Shown: positions 16,180 to 25,916 of the stretch, in pieces
Numbering within the stretch: the stretch's first letter is position 1
Layout: every line of letters starts with the position of its first letter
Assembly: GCA_944381325.1 (NCBI GenBank)
Contig: CALWKS010000002.1
Location: 310,001-374,000, forward strand
DNA: 64,000 nucleotides
Origin: an uncultured Christensenellaceae bacterium
GTDB lineage: Bacteria; Bacillota; Clostridia; Christensenellales; UBA3700
Direction: 5' to 3'
Program-made: the position numbers and the translations under genes
The notes under the pieces: model-generated
Seen by the model: the letters and a program-made list of their open reading frames with translations, nothing else
The model's database searches: none
What the model was told of the DNA's origin: nothing

Positions 16180-17469
16180 TTATTTAGTGAATACGGTGCG
16201 CTTCAAAGCTTCAAGATAAACGTCGTACATTTTTTTGAAATCTTCAAGCGTTGCGCTCTCGTTTTTCTGATGTATCGTGCTCTCCTGCCACGGGAACATA
16301 GGACCGAAAGCAACGCCGTGTTCAAGCGCCCTCGCATAAGTCGCGCCGCCTATAGAGAACGGCTTGCCGTCCGTACCCGTAACGTCGTTGTATGCGCCGA
16401 GAAGATTGCGTACAAGAGGCTCTTTTTCGTCCACGAAATGCGGATCGTGGAAATGCTGAGTCTCAACGCTCTTCACACCTTCGACCTTGCTCAGTCTTTC
16501 TTCGACCTCGCTTCTCTTCATCGAATTGGGGTGTCTGATGTCCAGCGTTACTTCGAGATCGTCGCCCTTTACGTGTATTATTCCCACGTTGCAGCTGAGC
16601 GCGCCGCTCTCGTCTTTTTCTGCAATTCCGAGTCCCGCGCCAGTCCAGTCGCAGAGCTGTGCATAGAGTTTTGCATACTCTCCGCCGAAGTTCTCCGCAG
16701 CATAAGCAAGTATATGCCATACCGCGTTTTCGCCCATTTCGGGTGTAGAACCGTGCGCAGGTTTGCCCGTTGCCTTTATATAAGTCTTTCCGTCTTTTAC
16801 CTCTGCGGTGAGTTTTGCGCCGCTTACCGCCTTTCCCTCTCCTTCAATGACCGCGGACGCGTCGTCGATAACGATATTAGCGCGAACGCCGCCGTTAAGA
16901 GATATCAGACTTGCGGGCTTTCTGAATTTTACAAGTATCTGCGCGACGCCCTTTTCGCAGTGGATAACGGGGAAATCGCCGTCGGGAGAAAAACCTGTAA
17001 CGGGTTTTTCCTCTTTTTCCATATAGCGGTCAATGCACTTCCAGCCCGTCTCTTCGTTTCCTCCGAAAATAAAGCGAAGTCTGCAATTCGGCTTGTACCC
17101 CTCTTCGAGAAGCTGGAAAGCCGCATACATACAGCAGACCATAGGTCCTTTGTCGTCAAGCACTCCTCTGCCGTAAATCTTGCCGTCCTTTATCTCTCCG
17201 AGAGGGTTTGCGTCCCACTTGCCTTCGTAAGGAACGGTGTCCACGTGCCCGAGAATGCCGAAGAGATCGCCTTCTCCTATCTCAGCCCATACGTAATAAC
17301 CGTCGCCGTAACAAGTCCTGAAGCCGCGTTCTCTGGCTTCATTTTCCACAAAATGCAGACACTTTGCCACGCCTTCACCGAAAGGACTGTCCGCGCACGG
17401 TGCTCCCTGAACGCTGTCCAAAGCCAACATTTTCATAGTTGCGTCCAGCGCCTTGTCAAAAAGATACAT
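16180..17469 (-). CDS. pepV: M20 family dipeptidase (PepV/Sapep type)
   Basis: The 429-residue protein is a zinc (or manganese) dipeptidase of the M20 family. Metal ligands and catalytic residues appear in order: GHVDTVP (His75, Asp77), VLDDKGP (Asp106) and GGNEETG (Glu139, Glu140), then SPDGDFPVIHCEKG. A central lid or dimer domain lies at about 180-320. The ending has a late metal histidine in ESTIHQKNE. It frees amino acids from dipeptides in the cytosol. There is no signal peptide and length is typical. It is a single gene, converging with the apgM operon. Confidence 0.9.
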   Translation of the reverse strand: MYLFDKALDATMKMLALDSVQGAPCADSPFGEGVAKCLHFVENEARERGFRTCYGDGYYVWAEIGEGDLFGILGHVDTVPYEGKWDANPLGEIKDGKIYGRGVLDDKGPMVCCMYAAFQLLEEGYKPNCRLRFIFGGNEETGWKCIDRYMEKEEKPVTGFSPDGDFPVIHCEKGVAQILVKFRKPASLISLNGGVRANIVIDDASAVIEGEGKAVSGAKLTAEVKDGKTYIKATGKPAHGSTPEMGENAVWHILAYAAENFGGEYAKLYAQLCDWTGAGLGIAEKDESGALSCNVGIIHVKGDDLEVTLDIRHPNSMKRSEVEERLSKVEGVKSVETQHFHDPHFVDEKEPLVRNLLGAYNDVTGTDGKPFSIGGATYARALEHGVAFGPMFPWQESTIHQKNESATLEDFKKMYDVYLEALKRTVFTK

Positions 17470-17842
17470 ATTTCACCTCATAAATTTATTTCATCTATTA
17501 TCATATACCAAAAATTTAAAAAACGCTACAATCCCCGCCCCTTAAATCTTTCATTTTGAAATAAAACCGCCCCCTGTCTTTTACAGTTTACCTTCGGGCA
17601 CGGCATAGTTTTTAATTTGTTCCGCTGCCTGAATAACAAAGTAAAAATCCGAAAACGTACCGCCTTCAAAGCCGATTAAAACAAATTTAAAGCCATTAAA
17701 CATGTTCCGAACAAAATCCCCCCGCAATGCAATAGTATGCCCTTTAAAATGCGAAATCCCGCCGCATATGCGACGGGATACCGTTGTTTCCTACGTGCGA
17801 CTTTTTTGTGCGGGCGCACTTTCCGCTCACGCGTCTTAAGCG
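17470..17842. other. Gene-free stretch with inverted repeat
   Basis: No gene is seen. A hairpin ATCCCG-CCGCATATGCGA-CGGGAT at about 17756-17779 lies downstream of the XRE gene on the minus strand. It is followed there by a weak T-rich run, so it may end that transcript. The rest is AT-rich without obvious motifs. Confidence 0.4.
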
Positions 17843-18049
17843 TTAAATTTCCGTTATTCCCAGAAGATAGTCCACCGATACGTTGTAATATTCGGCGATT
17901 TTACACAAGGTCTCCAGCGACGGCTGTCCCGTGCCGAGTTCGTAACGGGAATACGATTGCTGCTTTACGTTGAGTATCTGTGATATTTCCCGTTGAGTGA
18001 TATGGTTCTGGGTGCGGAGCTCTTTGAGTCTTTCTGCGAAAATATCCAT
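17843..18049 (-). CDS. Small XRE-family regulator
   Basis: The 68-residue protein is a single Cro/C1-type HTH domain: TQREISQILNVKQQSYSRYE is the recognition core, followed by PSLETLCKIAEYYNVSVDYLLG. Such proteins repress nearby or scattered genes; no target can be told here. GGAGGCTGTT precedes the ATG. A possible promoter TTGTTA-16-TATAAT lies at 18186-18213 on the minus strand, leaving a leader of about 130 bases. Confidence 0.85.
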   Translation of the reverse strand: MDIFAERLKELRTQNHITQREISQILNVKQQSYSRYELGTGQPSLETLCKIAEYYNVSVDYLLGITEI

Positions 18050-18453
18050 AACAGCCTCCTACCCTGTTGCTACAAAGAATTTTACCTTACTTTTCCCCCT
18101 TGGCACGTCAATACAACGCTTTGCTGTAGCTTTTCAACACTCCAAACCCTGTATTTCCATTCCTCCGATTTTTCTTCAGTAGTATATTATAACACTTTTT
18201 CAGAAAATAACAATATCGTCGGCGATTTTGTTTTTCCATATAAGTGTTTCCTTATATTAAACAATTATAACGGTTTATTTATTGGTTATCCTTTTACGCG
18301 CATAATAATCGCTTTTCTGCCGTTATTTTGCTATATGCGCGCGTTTTTAAGATTTTGTATTTATTTTATGGTCTTTTATCAAGACTTGTGATAATATGTA
18401 ATAAGAAAATTTACCGCGGCACGCAACAAGCGTTCCGCTTACGGAGATATATC
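18050..18453. other. Intergenic region upstream of gltX and xre
   Basis: The 400-bp stretch holds the divergent control region of the XRE gene (minus) and gltX (plus). A TGTGATAAT extended -10 element near 18387-18395 is the likely gltX promoter. No T-box signature was found before gltX. The remainder is T-rich. Confidence 0.4.
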
Positions 18454-19914
18454 ATGGAAGAAAAAGTCAGAACAAGATTCGCCCCCTCCCCCACAGGATT
18501 TATGCACATAGGCAACCTGCGCACCTGTCTTTACGCCTACCTCTTTGCTAAACAGCACGGAGGAGACTTCGTACTGCGTATCGAAGACACTGACAGAGAA
18601 CGCTATGTGGAAGGCGCTATCGACGTCATTTACCGCACTCTGAAAACCGCGGGCATTGAACACGACGAAGGTCCTGACAAAGACAAGGGTTACGGTCCTT
18701 ACGTTCAGAGCGAGCGCAAGGCGATATATATGGAATACGCTAAAAAACTCGTGGAGCTGGGCGGCGCTTATTATTGTTTCTGTTCAAAAGAAAGACTTGC
18801 AAGCCTGGGCGGAGACAATGAAGCAGGCGTTCACAAATACGACAAGCACTGCCTTTCTCTTTCAAAAGAAGAAGTTGAGGCAAAACTTGCCGCAGGCGAA
18901 CCTTTCGTTATCCGCCAGAACGTTCCCACTGAAGGAGTGAGCGAATACGACGACCTCGTTTTCGGACACATCAGCGTACCCAATGCGGATATGGAAGACA
19001 ACATTCTCATCAAGTCTGACGGTATGCCCACCTACAATTTTGCGAACGTGGTAGACGATCACCTTATGAAGATCAACTACGTTATCCGCGGCGTTGAATA
19101 TCTTTCCAGCACCCCCAAGTACAATCTCATGTATGACGCTTTCGGCTGGGAAAGACCGCACTATATGCACTTGTCTCCGATAATGAAAGACGCTCAGCGC
19201 AAGCTCAGCAAGCGCTACGGCGACGCCAACTTCGAAGACTTCCTTGCAAAAGGCTATCTGCCTGAAGCTATCGTCAACTATATCGCTCTTCTCGGCTGGA
19301 GCCCGAAGAACAATGACGAAAAGATGACCATGCAGGATCTTATCGATCAGTTCAGCGTGGACGGAATTTCAAAATCTCCCAGCATTTTTGACGAAACCAA
19401 AATGCGCTGGCTGAACGGCAGATATATAAAAGAACTCACCCCCGCGCAGTTCGTAGAAAAGGCACGTCCCTTCCTGGACGCAAGCGCAATAAACGGAAAA
19501 TACGACTACGAAAAGATTGCAAAATTGCTTATTCCTCGCGTTGAAACTTTCGGCGAAATAGCTGAAAAGGTTGAGCCCCTCGCATCTTTCGGAGAATACG
19601 ATCCCGCAATGTTCGAGCACAAGAAAATGAAGATTACTCTTCCCATTGCTCTCACTTCTCTTACTGCGTGCCGCGAAGTTCTGCCTTCAATAGAGGACTG
19701 GACTGACGAAACTCTGAAGGCAAGACTCAACGATTTAGCAGCAGAACTCGGCGTAAAGACGGGTCAGGTTTTCCTCCCGTTAAGACTTGCGATAACCGGT
19801 GCGGCAACCACCCCAGGCGGAGCTACCGAGATGGCTGAGCTTTTCGGCAAAGAAGAATCGCTTAAGCGCCTCGACTTCTCTATCGACCTTCTTAAAAAGG
19901 CTCTCGCTGAATGA
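18454..19914 (+). CDS. gltX: Glutamyl-tRNA synthetase
   Basis: The 486-residue class I synthetase attaches glutamate to tRNA-Glu. The HIGH-type motif is HIGN (18-21) in APSPTGFMHIGNLRT, and the KMSKS-type motif is KLSKR. The anticodon-binding domain fills the C-terminal third. I chose ATG 18454, where homology starts (MEEKVRTRFAPSPTG) and ACGGAGATAT provides the ribosome site; a 42-residue upstream extension in frame is not credible. trmL overlaps by 4 bp (ATGA). Confidence 0.95.
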   Translation: MEEKVRTRFAPSPTGFMHIGNLRTCLYAYLFAKQHGGDFVLRIEDTDRERYVEGAIDVIYRTLKTAGIEHDEGPDKDKGYGPYVQSERKAIYMEYAKKLVELGGAYYCFCSKERLASLGGDNEAGVHKYDKHCLSLSKEEVEAKLAAGEPFVIRQNVPTEGVSEYDDLVFGHISVPNADMEDNILIKSDGMPTYNFANVVDDHLMKINYVIRGVEYLSSTPKYNLMYDAFGWERPHYMHLSPIMKDAQRKLSKRYGDANFEDFLAKGYLPEAIVNYIALLGWSPKNNDEKMTMQDLIDQFSVDGISKSPSIFDETKMRWLNGRYIKELTPAQFVEKARPFLDASAINGKYDYEKIAKLLIPRVETFGEIAEKVEPLASFGEYDPAMFEHKKMKITLPIALTSLTACREVLPSIEDWTDETLKARLNDLAAELGVKTGQVFLPLRLAITGAATTPGGATEMAELFGKEESLKRLDFSIDLLKKALAE

Positions 19915-20459
19915 TAAACGTAGTTCTCGTAAATCCTGAAATCCCCAACAATACGGGCAATATCGTACGCACCTGCGCCGCAACAGGCGCAGTGCTTCAC
20001 GTCATTGAGCCGTGCGGTTTCAGTTGGGAAGACAAATATCTGAAAAGAAGCGGACTGGACTACTGGGAAATCGCTGACGTAAAACGTTACCCCGATATGG
20101 ACGCTTTTCTCAAAGCCAACTTCGGCGATAAGGCAAGAAGCGGAGCAACCGAAGGCTTAGCCGTCCGCGCAACCGCAGAGGTAGCGGACACTCAGATGTT
20201 CTTCGCTTCCACAAAATCCGCTCAGAATTTTACTCACGTAAAATACGACAAAGACTGCTTCATATTCTTCGGCAGAGAGACAAAAGGACTTCCTGAAGAA
20301 CTTCTGCACGAGAATTACAACAGATGCGTGCGCATTCCGATGCGTGCAGAAGCGCGTTCTCTCAATCTTGCCAACAGCGTAGCGATAATAATATACGAAT
20401 ATCTCCGTCAGCACGACTTTGACGGTCTGAAAGAACAAGGCAAACTGACGCAGTATTGA
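19911..20459 (+). CDS. trmL: tRNA (cytidine34/uridine34-2'-O)-methyltransferase
   Basis: The 182-residue SPOUT enzyme methylates the wobble ribose of tRNA-Leu. Its motifs follow in order: NPEIPNNTGNIVRTCAATGA (motif 1), FFGRETKGLPEELL (motif 2) and IPMRAEARSLNLANSVAIII (motif 3), which together form the knotted SAM site. It shares an ATGA overlap with gltX, so the two are translationally coupled as a tRNA-function operon. Length is standard. Confidence 0.93.
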   Translation: MINVVLVNPEIPNNTGNIVRTCAATGAVLHVIEPCGFSWEDKYLKRSGLDYWEIADVKRYPDMDAFLKANFGDKARSGATEGLAVRATAEVADTQMFFASTKSAQNFTHVKYDKDCFIFFGRETKGLPEELLHENYNRCVRIPMRAEARSLNLANSVAIIIYEYLRQHDFDGLKEQGKLTQY

Positions 20460-20509
20460 TTAAAAGTAAAATCCCCCTTGGTTTTTAATATTATCGACAT
20501 TAAGAAAAC

Positions 20510-20536
20510 CTGCCGCATAAAAGCGGCTTTTCTTTT
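20510..20536 (+). terminator. Terminator of gltX-trmL
   Basis: The stem GCCGC/GCGGC (20512-20516 and 20523-20527) is followed by TTTTCTTTT. It is short but well placed 50 bp after trmL. Confidence 0.65.
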
Positions 20537-20608
20537 ATCTTTATCTGTTTTAACCTACACGGGCGCGTAAATTCTGAACGTAAATCTAAAATGATTCTTT
20601 TCGCCTTT

Positions 20609-20686
20609 TTATGTATTAAGGTTTACTGTAATGCCGTTTTCTTTTACCGTACATTCGACATTTTTGCCTGATAACGGTTGCGTCAT
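20609..20686 (-). CDS. Putative 25-residue small protein
   Basis: A 25-codon frame starts ATG at 20686 with a strong AGGGAGAG ribosome site 9-10 bases upstream. The peptide begins MTQPLSGKNVECTVKENG and ends ITVNLNT; it is polar with a beta-hairpin flavour. A possible minus-strand promoter TTATTG-18-TATAAA lies upstream near 20735-20765. I do not recognise it. It is convergent with trmL and divergent from the SIS gene. No membrane segment or signal is present. It could be a small regulatory or toxin-neutralising peptide, or chance; the strong ribosome site is the main argument. Confidence 0.4.
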   Translation of the reverse strand: MTQPLSGKNVECTVKENGITVNLNT

Positions 20687-20822
20687 AACTTTCTCTCCCT
20701 GCTTTAAACAATTAAATATGCATGCGTTTTTATACTCTTTCCTTTTTATCAGCAATAAAATATTGCTAAAATGCGTTTTTGCGGATATAATATAAGAGAA
20801 CAATTTTAAGAGAGGTAACTTT

Positions 20823-21854
20823 ATGATAAGTTTGATGCAACAAGAGATTTTCAGCGAACCGGAAATGCTCAAAAGAACGGTTGCGGCTTGCGCTCCCGTA
20901 CTTCCCGAAATCAGAAAGGCTTTTAAGGATAAAGGTATAACCAATATCATCACGATGGCAAGAGGCACGTCCGACAATGCAGCTACAGTGTTTTCCTTCG
21001 TATGTCCTCTTTACAGCGGCATGAAGGTAGGCAAATATCACCCGTCTCTTACCACCGTTTACGACGCTGACGTAGATATGAAAAACACCTGCATGGTCAT
21101 TGTCAGCCAGAGCGGTATGTCAAAGGACACCATCGCCGTTATGCGCAAGGCTAAGAAACTGGGCGCTATGACGATCGGCGTTACCAACAACGTTGAAAGC
21201 GATACTGCTAAAGAATGTGATTTCCACCTCTTCCTTGACGTTGAAGAAGAAAAATCAGTTGCCGCAACAAAGACCTATATTGCAGAACTTATCGCGCTTT
21301 ATATGCTCACAACGGCTGTAGGCAAAGAATGCGACACAAAAGTAAACGAGATCGTTGCACGCATCGGCGAGATCATCGCCATGAACGACAAGATCAAAGA
21401 CGTTGCCAATGCGGTCCACACGCTGAACAACTTCATCATTCTCTCCCGCGGCACTATGCTCGGTACGGGCGACGAATGTTCACTCAAACTTACAGAGTGC
21501 TGCTATCTCTTCAACCGCTCCTACTCTTCTGCCAACTTCATGCACGGTCCGCTTTCCCTTCTTGCCGAAGGCGCAAACGTTATCATGCTTGCACCCAAAG
21601 GCAGATTTGACGCAGAGTTTATCGAGATGGCTAAGCGCGTAAAGGACGCAGGCGCAAACCTGACCGCATTCAGCGATATCCCTGAAGTCCTCGCTTGCGC
21701 AAAGCAGAAAGTAGAAATGCCTGCAACCTGCGACCTGTGCGCACCCGTGCTTTACGGCACTGCGGTTTCTCTGCTCGCTCTAAACGTCGGTCTTGCGAAA
21801 GGACTCAACGTAGACTCTCCCAGAAACCTCAAGAAGGTAACCGTAACACTGTAA
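20823..21854 (+). CDS. SIS-domain sugar isomerase / GlmS-like protein
   Basis: The 343-residue protein has two SIS (sugar isomerase) domains like the C-terminal half of glucosamine-6-phosphate synthase, but no glutaminase domain. The phosphosugar-binding segments ARGTSDNAA (about 47-55) and VSQSGMSKDT (about 97-106) and the KTYIAE segment fit the GlmS / FrlB / AgaS / NagB-II group. It would deaminate or isomerise an amino-sugar phosphate in the cytosol. GAGAGGTAACTTT precedes the ATG. Located next to a polysaccharide operon, it may supply or drain amino-sugar precursors; this is inference. Confidence 0.85.
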   Translation: MISLMQQEIFSEPEMLKRTVAACAPVLPEIRKAFKDKGITNIITMARGTSDNAATVFSFVCPLYSGMKVGKYHPSLTTVYDADVDMKNTCMVIVSQSGMSKDTIAVMRKAKKLGAMTIGVTNNVESDTAKECDFHLFLDVEEEKSVAATKTYIAELIALYMLTTAVGKECDTKVNEIVARIGEIIAMNDKIKDVANAVHTLNNFIILSRGTMLGTGDECSLKLTECCYLFNRSYSSANFMHGPLSLLAEGANVIMLAPKGRFDAEFIEMAKRVKDAGANLTAFSDIPEVLACAKQKVEMPATCDLCAPVLYGTAVSLLALNVGLAKGLNVDSPRNLKKVTVTL

Positions 21855-21888
21855 AATAAGAACAATATAAAATGTTAAAATAAAAGAT

Positions 21889-21917
21889 AAAAGCCGTCTC
21901 AACCGAGACGGCTTTAT
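21889..21917 (+). terminator. Terminator of SIS gene
   Basis: A 10-bp stem AAGCCGTCTC/GAGACGGCTT with a 4-base loop (21891-21914) is followed by TATTATTAT, a modest T-run. The flanking AAAAG on the other side makes it partly bidirectional for the convergent CapD-like gene. Confidence 0.65.
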
Positions 21918-21988
21918 TATTATCATAAAGAAATCTTATTAAAATAGCTTTCTAATGCTCCGACTTTTTCTGCTGAAAGGCTTTCGTT

Positions 21989-24214
21989 TCAGCCTTTTTT
22001 GCTTTTCTTTTTTGGAGATGCTTCTTCCTTCTCCGCTTTTTTGACTGCTTTCTTTGCGGCTTTCTTTTCAGCAGGCTGTTCGACTTTTTCTTCGACTGAC
22101 TCTGCATTTTTCACTTCTCCGCCGAGGATCGCGTTTACTTCTTCAACGTCTGCGGACGGAGCTTCTTTTTTCTCTTCAGTCGACGCTTCGAGCCCTATAT
22201 CCTCTGCTTCCTTGAGTTCTTCTGTCTTATGCGTTTCAGAATATTCTTTCTGATACTGCAGCTCTTTATTCTTCATAAGCTCAAGGTAAGCCGTATCGTG
22301 ATGGAACGTAGGTACGAGGACTTTCAGCTTTTCAATGACCTTTTCTTTATCGTTGGTATTGCATATAGCGCGCATTTCTTCAAGGTCTTTTGTGAACTTG
22401 TCCGTATCTATTGTCATCTGCTTGCCGATGAATATCTTGTTGTTGTCAGTCTTCTTGAGTCCTTCTTCTTTCATCAGCAGTTCTTCATACAGCTTCTCTC
22501 CGGGGCGCAGTCCGGTAAACTTTATCTGTATATCTTCATACGGAGTGTAGCCCATCATCTTTATCATGTTTTCAGCCAGCGTAACGATCTTTACGGGCTC
22601 TCCCATATCGAGCACGAAAACTTCTCCGCCGTGAGCGTACGCGCCCGCCTGAAGCACCAATGAGACCGCCTCAGGTATTGTCATAAAGTATCTGATAATC
22701 TCAGGATGGGTAACCGTTACAGGTCCGCCGTTCTTGATCTGTTCTCTGAAGAGCGGAATGACCGAGCCGTTACTGCCTAATACGTTGCCGAATCTTACCG
22801 CCGCGAACTCTGTGCGGGAATTGCCGTATTTCTGACTGAAAGTCTCTATTATCTCTTCGCAACAACGCTTTGTCGCACCCATAACGTTGGTAGGGTTGAC
22901 AGCCTTGTCTGTAGAAATCATAATGAACTTCTGCACGCCGTATTCGTAGCTGAGTTTTACAACGTTGAGTGTGCCGAATACGTTGTTCTTGACAGCTTCT
23001 TCAGGGTTGGTTTCCATAAGCGGAACGTGCTTATGCGCCGCGGCGTGGAATATTATCTGCGGATGATATTGTTCAAACAGATCTTTCATCTTGCCGTAAT
23101 CGGTAATAGAAGCGATCTCAACGTTTAGATCATAGTCAGAACCGTAGTTGCGCAATATCTCCTGCTGAATAGCGTAAGCACAGTTCTCGTAAACGTCCAG
23201 CACGATTATTCTGCGCGGTTTGTATTTGACTATCTGTCTTACAAGTTCGCTGCCTATAGAGCCGCCACCGCCCGTAATCATACAGACTTTGTCTTCGATA
23301 TAGCCCTTTACGCCTGCGTCGTTGAAAGATATCTGATCTCTTCCCAGAAGGTCTCCTATATTGATTTCCTTTGCCTGACCTACGAGATCAACGTTAGCGA
23401 TCATCTCACTGAGATAAGGCAGGACCTTCAGCTGACAGCCCGTCTGCATACATGTAGCAAGAATGCTCTGTCTTGCCTGAGGATTTATAGAAGGTATAGC
23501 AAATATTATGCAAGCGATATCGTATTTTTTTGCAAGTCGCGGTATCTCTTTCGTCGTACCGACAACCTCGATATCGTGGATTATTCTCCCCTGCTTATCC
23601 GGATCGTCGTCTACAAGGCATACGGGCTTATATATACTTCCTGCTCTTGCAAGTTCTTCAAGTATCGCGCTGGCTGTATATCCCGCACCTATGATCATTG
23701 TGCGCTTACGCTGCTTGGGAAGCGCTTTGTCTTTGATCTTTGCATATATCATCTCGTAGAAAAGACGGTATACTACCGTTATCCCCATCGTGGTAAAGCC
23801 GATATTGATATATGCGGGATATGCTTTGAGAGTCTGAATAGAGCCGTCTTCTCCCGGTCTCACGACTTCTCCTGAAATCCAACCGCCTAAAAACTGATCT
23901 ATAAGAGCAAAAGCCACCGTAGCAACTGCACAGGCAAATACAAGTCTAAGATAATCTCTTCCACGGGCGTAACGCCAAACCACTTTATTTACTCTGAACG
24001 CAATGAAACTGACAAAGAACAGAGCCAAAGCGACAGGCAATGCGATAAACGCTTTTTCAATAATTGTTCTGCTTACACCGTCGTCAAGAACATATGCCTG
24101 TCCCAGAACGATTGACATTATAAAACATATACCTATAAACACAAGATCGGTGATAAACATCGTCCACTCGCGCAAAGTCCTGATATTGAAGCTGTCTCTG
24201 TTATATTTTTTCAT
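21989..24214 (-). CDS. CapD/PglF-type nucleotide-sugar 4,6-dehydratase
   Basis: The 741-residue membrane enzyme has four N-terminal transmembrane helices (about 15-150) and a CoA-binding-like Rossmann fold with GAGYTA (176-181). The catalytic SDR domain has GGGGSIG (315-321) and STDKAVNPTNVMGATKR, where Met replaces the usual SDR tyrosine as in CapD, WbpM and PglF. These enzymes make 4-keto-6-deoxy amino sugars, mostly from UDP-GlcNAc, for surface polysaccharides. The last 90 residues are unusual: acidic and then lysine-rich (repeated KKA and KKAEKE). It ends the nahK-galE-ligase operon. Confidence 0.92.
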   Translation of the reverse strand: MKKYNRDSFNIRTLREWTMFITDLVFIGICFIMSIVLGQAYVLDDGVSRTIIEKAFIALPVALALFFVSFIAFRVNKVVWRYARGRDYLRLVFACAVATVAFALIDQFLGGWISGEVVRPGEDGSIQTLKAYPAYINIGFTTMGITVVYRLFYEMIYAKIKDKALPKQRKRTMIIGAGYTASAILEELARAGSIYKPVCLVDDDPDKQGRIIHDIEVVGTTKEIPRLAKKYDIACIIFAIPSINPQARQSILATCMQTGCQLKVLPYLSEMIANVDLVGQAKEINIGDLLGRDQISFNDAGVKGYIEDKVCMITGGGGSIGSELVRQIVKYKPRRIIVLDVYENCAYAIQQEILRNYGSDYDLNVEIASITDYGKMKDLFEQYHPQIIFHAAAHKHVPLMETNPEEAVKNNVFGTLNVVKLSYEYGVQKFIMISTDKAVNPTNVMGATKRCCEEIIETFSQKYGNSRTEFAAVRFGNVLGSNGSVIPLFREQIKNGGPVTVTHPEIIRYFMTIPEAVSLVLQAGAYAHGGEVFVLDMGEPVKIVTLAENMIKMMGYTPYEDIQIKFTGLRPGEKLYEELLMKEEGLKKTDNNKIFIGKQMTIDTDKFTKDLEEMRAICNTNDKEKVIEKLKVLVPTFHHDTAYLELMKNKELQYQKEYSETHKTEELKEAEDIGLEASTEEKKEAPSADVEEVNAILGGEVKNAESVEEKVEQPAEKKAAKKAVKKAEKEEASPKKKSKKG

Positions 24215-24344
24215 TCGGTTACTTCCTTTTAAGTCGTGCTTTTCCCCTTCAAAAATTATTATAGATAGATTGATTAACTCTTTAAACTAAGAAGCACATG
24301 CAATTTATCAATTAAATTTCTGAATGTGTTTTCAATTGTATTTA

Positions 24345-25916
24345 TCAGCTTTGTTTTTGTTCCTGCTTTTCTTTCTGTTCATTGCCGAAAACAACACCGT
24401 CGCGCAAAGTTTTTTCCTCTTTACCGCCAAGAAAAGAAGGCGCGCCTATCTGTGCGTATTCTTCATCCGAAAGCGAATTGCAACGCTCGTTGACCGCGGT
24501 AAGTATCGCTATCAGCATAAGTCCGGGTATTGCGGTATACGTAAAGGTATCCATCATGGAATATCCTTCGAACCCGAAGCAGGACACTATAAGAAAAATA
24601 TTGAACGCTCTTCCCTTAGAAAAAGCAAACTTTATCCTCTTATAGTACATAAACACTGCTGCGGCAAGACCGAACAGTCCCAGCGTTCCCAACGTCTGGA
24701 AGAGTGTTGAATGAAACAGATACATAGGATGAGTATTCAGGAAGCTGTTGTCTCCTATATATCCGAAACCGACACCAAACAACAAATTCTCTTTAAATAC
24801 CCTTATTGCCTCTTCGTATATTTTGTCTCTTCCTGAGCCGTCCAGTCCGTTACTGAAAGCTCTTTGAATGAAAGCGATCAGCTTATCCTTGAATACGACG
24901 CAACATACTATAACAGCAACCCCCACAAGCAGATACACCGCAAGATAAGTCTTTCTGTGTCTGTTAAAGACAACAGAAGCAATTATCATAATCACGAATT
25001 GCAATACTCCGACAAGTATAGCTCCTCTCGAAACGCTGCCTATAATACAGACGAACTGAGCAAGCGCGAGAAGTGCAAACATTACAGATCTCCACAGCTT
25101 CTTTTCAGTAACGGCCACATACATCGTTATCGGCGTAGTGGTAAGCAGTACAGTGGCAAAAATATTGCTTATACCCCAACCGAGATGCACTTCGCTTCCT
25201 TCGGGAATCAATCCCTGCCAGACTCTGATATAATAAATCAATTCCTGAATGGCGATAAGAAGCCCCAGAAAAGCGAAAGCTCTACATACGTAACTGACAA
25301 ATTCTTTTTTGTCAAGGCCGTCGCAACCGTTCACTATAAGTTCGTAAACAGCGAACGGAACAAGTCCGAGGAAAGCCGCAAAGGCAAGACCTTTGAGTTC
25401 GTCGTTAAGCTGATTGCTCATTGTTCCGCCCATAAACATACTTGCAGCCACAAAAAGATACGCAAGACCGAACGCTCCGCCTGTTATCTTCTTTTTTCTG
25501 TAATAAACGAAATGGAAGATAAGACTACCCGCTACCGGAACAAGAATTATGAACATGTATGCGAAATAAGGCGGAAATTCTCCTTTTGATATAACGCAAT
25601 ACACGCACATTAGAATCGGAAGACACGGCGTAAGATCGCGCTTAACAACAAGCAAAAAGCTCATTATAAGCAATAAAGTAACGAAACCCGCGACCATCGC
25701 TTCAGTCGCCCAGAAAAGGACGACGAGAGCGGCGATCGCAAGCAGATACCAGTCCGAATATACGAACTTGTCCAATATTTTAAGCCATTTGTCCGGCAGA
25801 ACGCTTTTGCGTTCAAAAGCCGATATTGTTAACCCCGACAAAATGCTTCTCCCTTTTTCTCTTGTTGTTATGCTGTTCAGTCTTCGTCGTAACCCTTCGG
25901 ATTGTTGACCTGCCAT
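24345..25916 (-). CDS. O-antigen ligase / Wzy-like membrane protein
   Basis: The protein of up to 523 residues has about 11 transmembrane helices and a Wzy_C/WaaL-type large external loop, with VGFGYIGDNSFLNTHPMYLF followed by QTLGTLGLFG. Such proteins polymerise or ligate polysaccharide repeat units outside the membrane. The ATG frame overlaps galE by 40 bp and its first 25 residues are basic and poorly conserved; a TTG at 25841 with a GGGAGAA site is an alternative start. The C-terminal tail is polar with a Q/K-rich end. It lies between galE and the CapD-like gene in one operon. Confidence 0.82.
   Translation of the reverse strand: MAGQQSEGLRRRLNSITTREKGRSILSGLTISAFERKSVLPDKWLKILDKFVYSDWYLLAIAALVVLFWATEAMVAGFVTLLLIMSFLLVVKRDLTPCLPILMCVYCVISKGEFPPYFAYMFIILVPVAGSLIFHFVYYRKKKITGGAFGLAYLFVAASMFMGGTMSNQLNDELKGLAFAAFLGLVPFAVYELIVNGCDGLDKKEFVSYVCRAFAFLGLLIAIQELIYYIRVWQGLIPEGSEVHLGWGISNIFATVLLTTTPITMYVAVTEKKLWRSVMFALLALAQFVCIIGSVSRGAILVGVLQFVIMIIASVVFNRHRKTYLAVYLLVGVAVIVCCVVFKDKLIAFIQRAFSNGLDGSGRDKIYEEAIRVFKENLLFGVGFGYIGDNSFLNTHPMYLFHSTLFQTLGTLGLFGLAAAVFMYYKRIKFAFSKGRAFNIFLIVSCFGFEGYSMMDTFTYTAIPGLMLIAILTAVNERCNSLSDEEYAQIGAPSFLGGKEEKTLRDGVVFGNEQKEKQEQKQS

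Noticed and set aside
16270..17559. A 429-codon open frame on the plus strand
   Set aside because: Antisense shadow of the PepV-like dipeptidase gene; no ribosome site or domain.
18300..18453. T-box riboswitch before gltX
   Set aside because: The ACCGCGG stretch recalls the T-box antiterminator, but the AGGGTGG part, specifier loop and terminator are missing.
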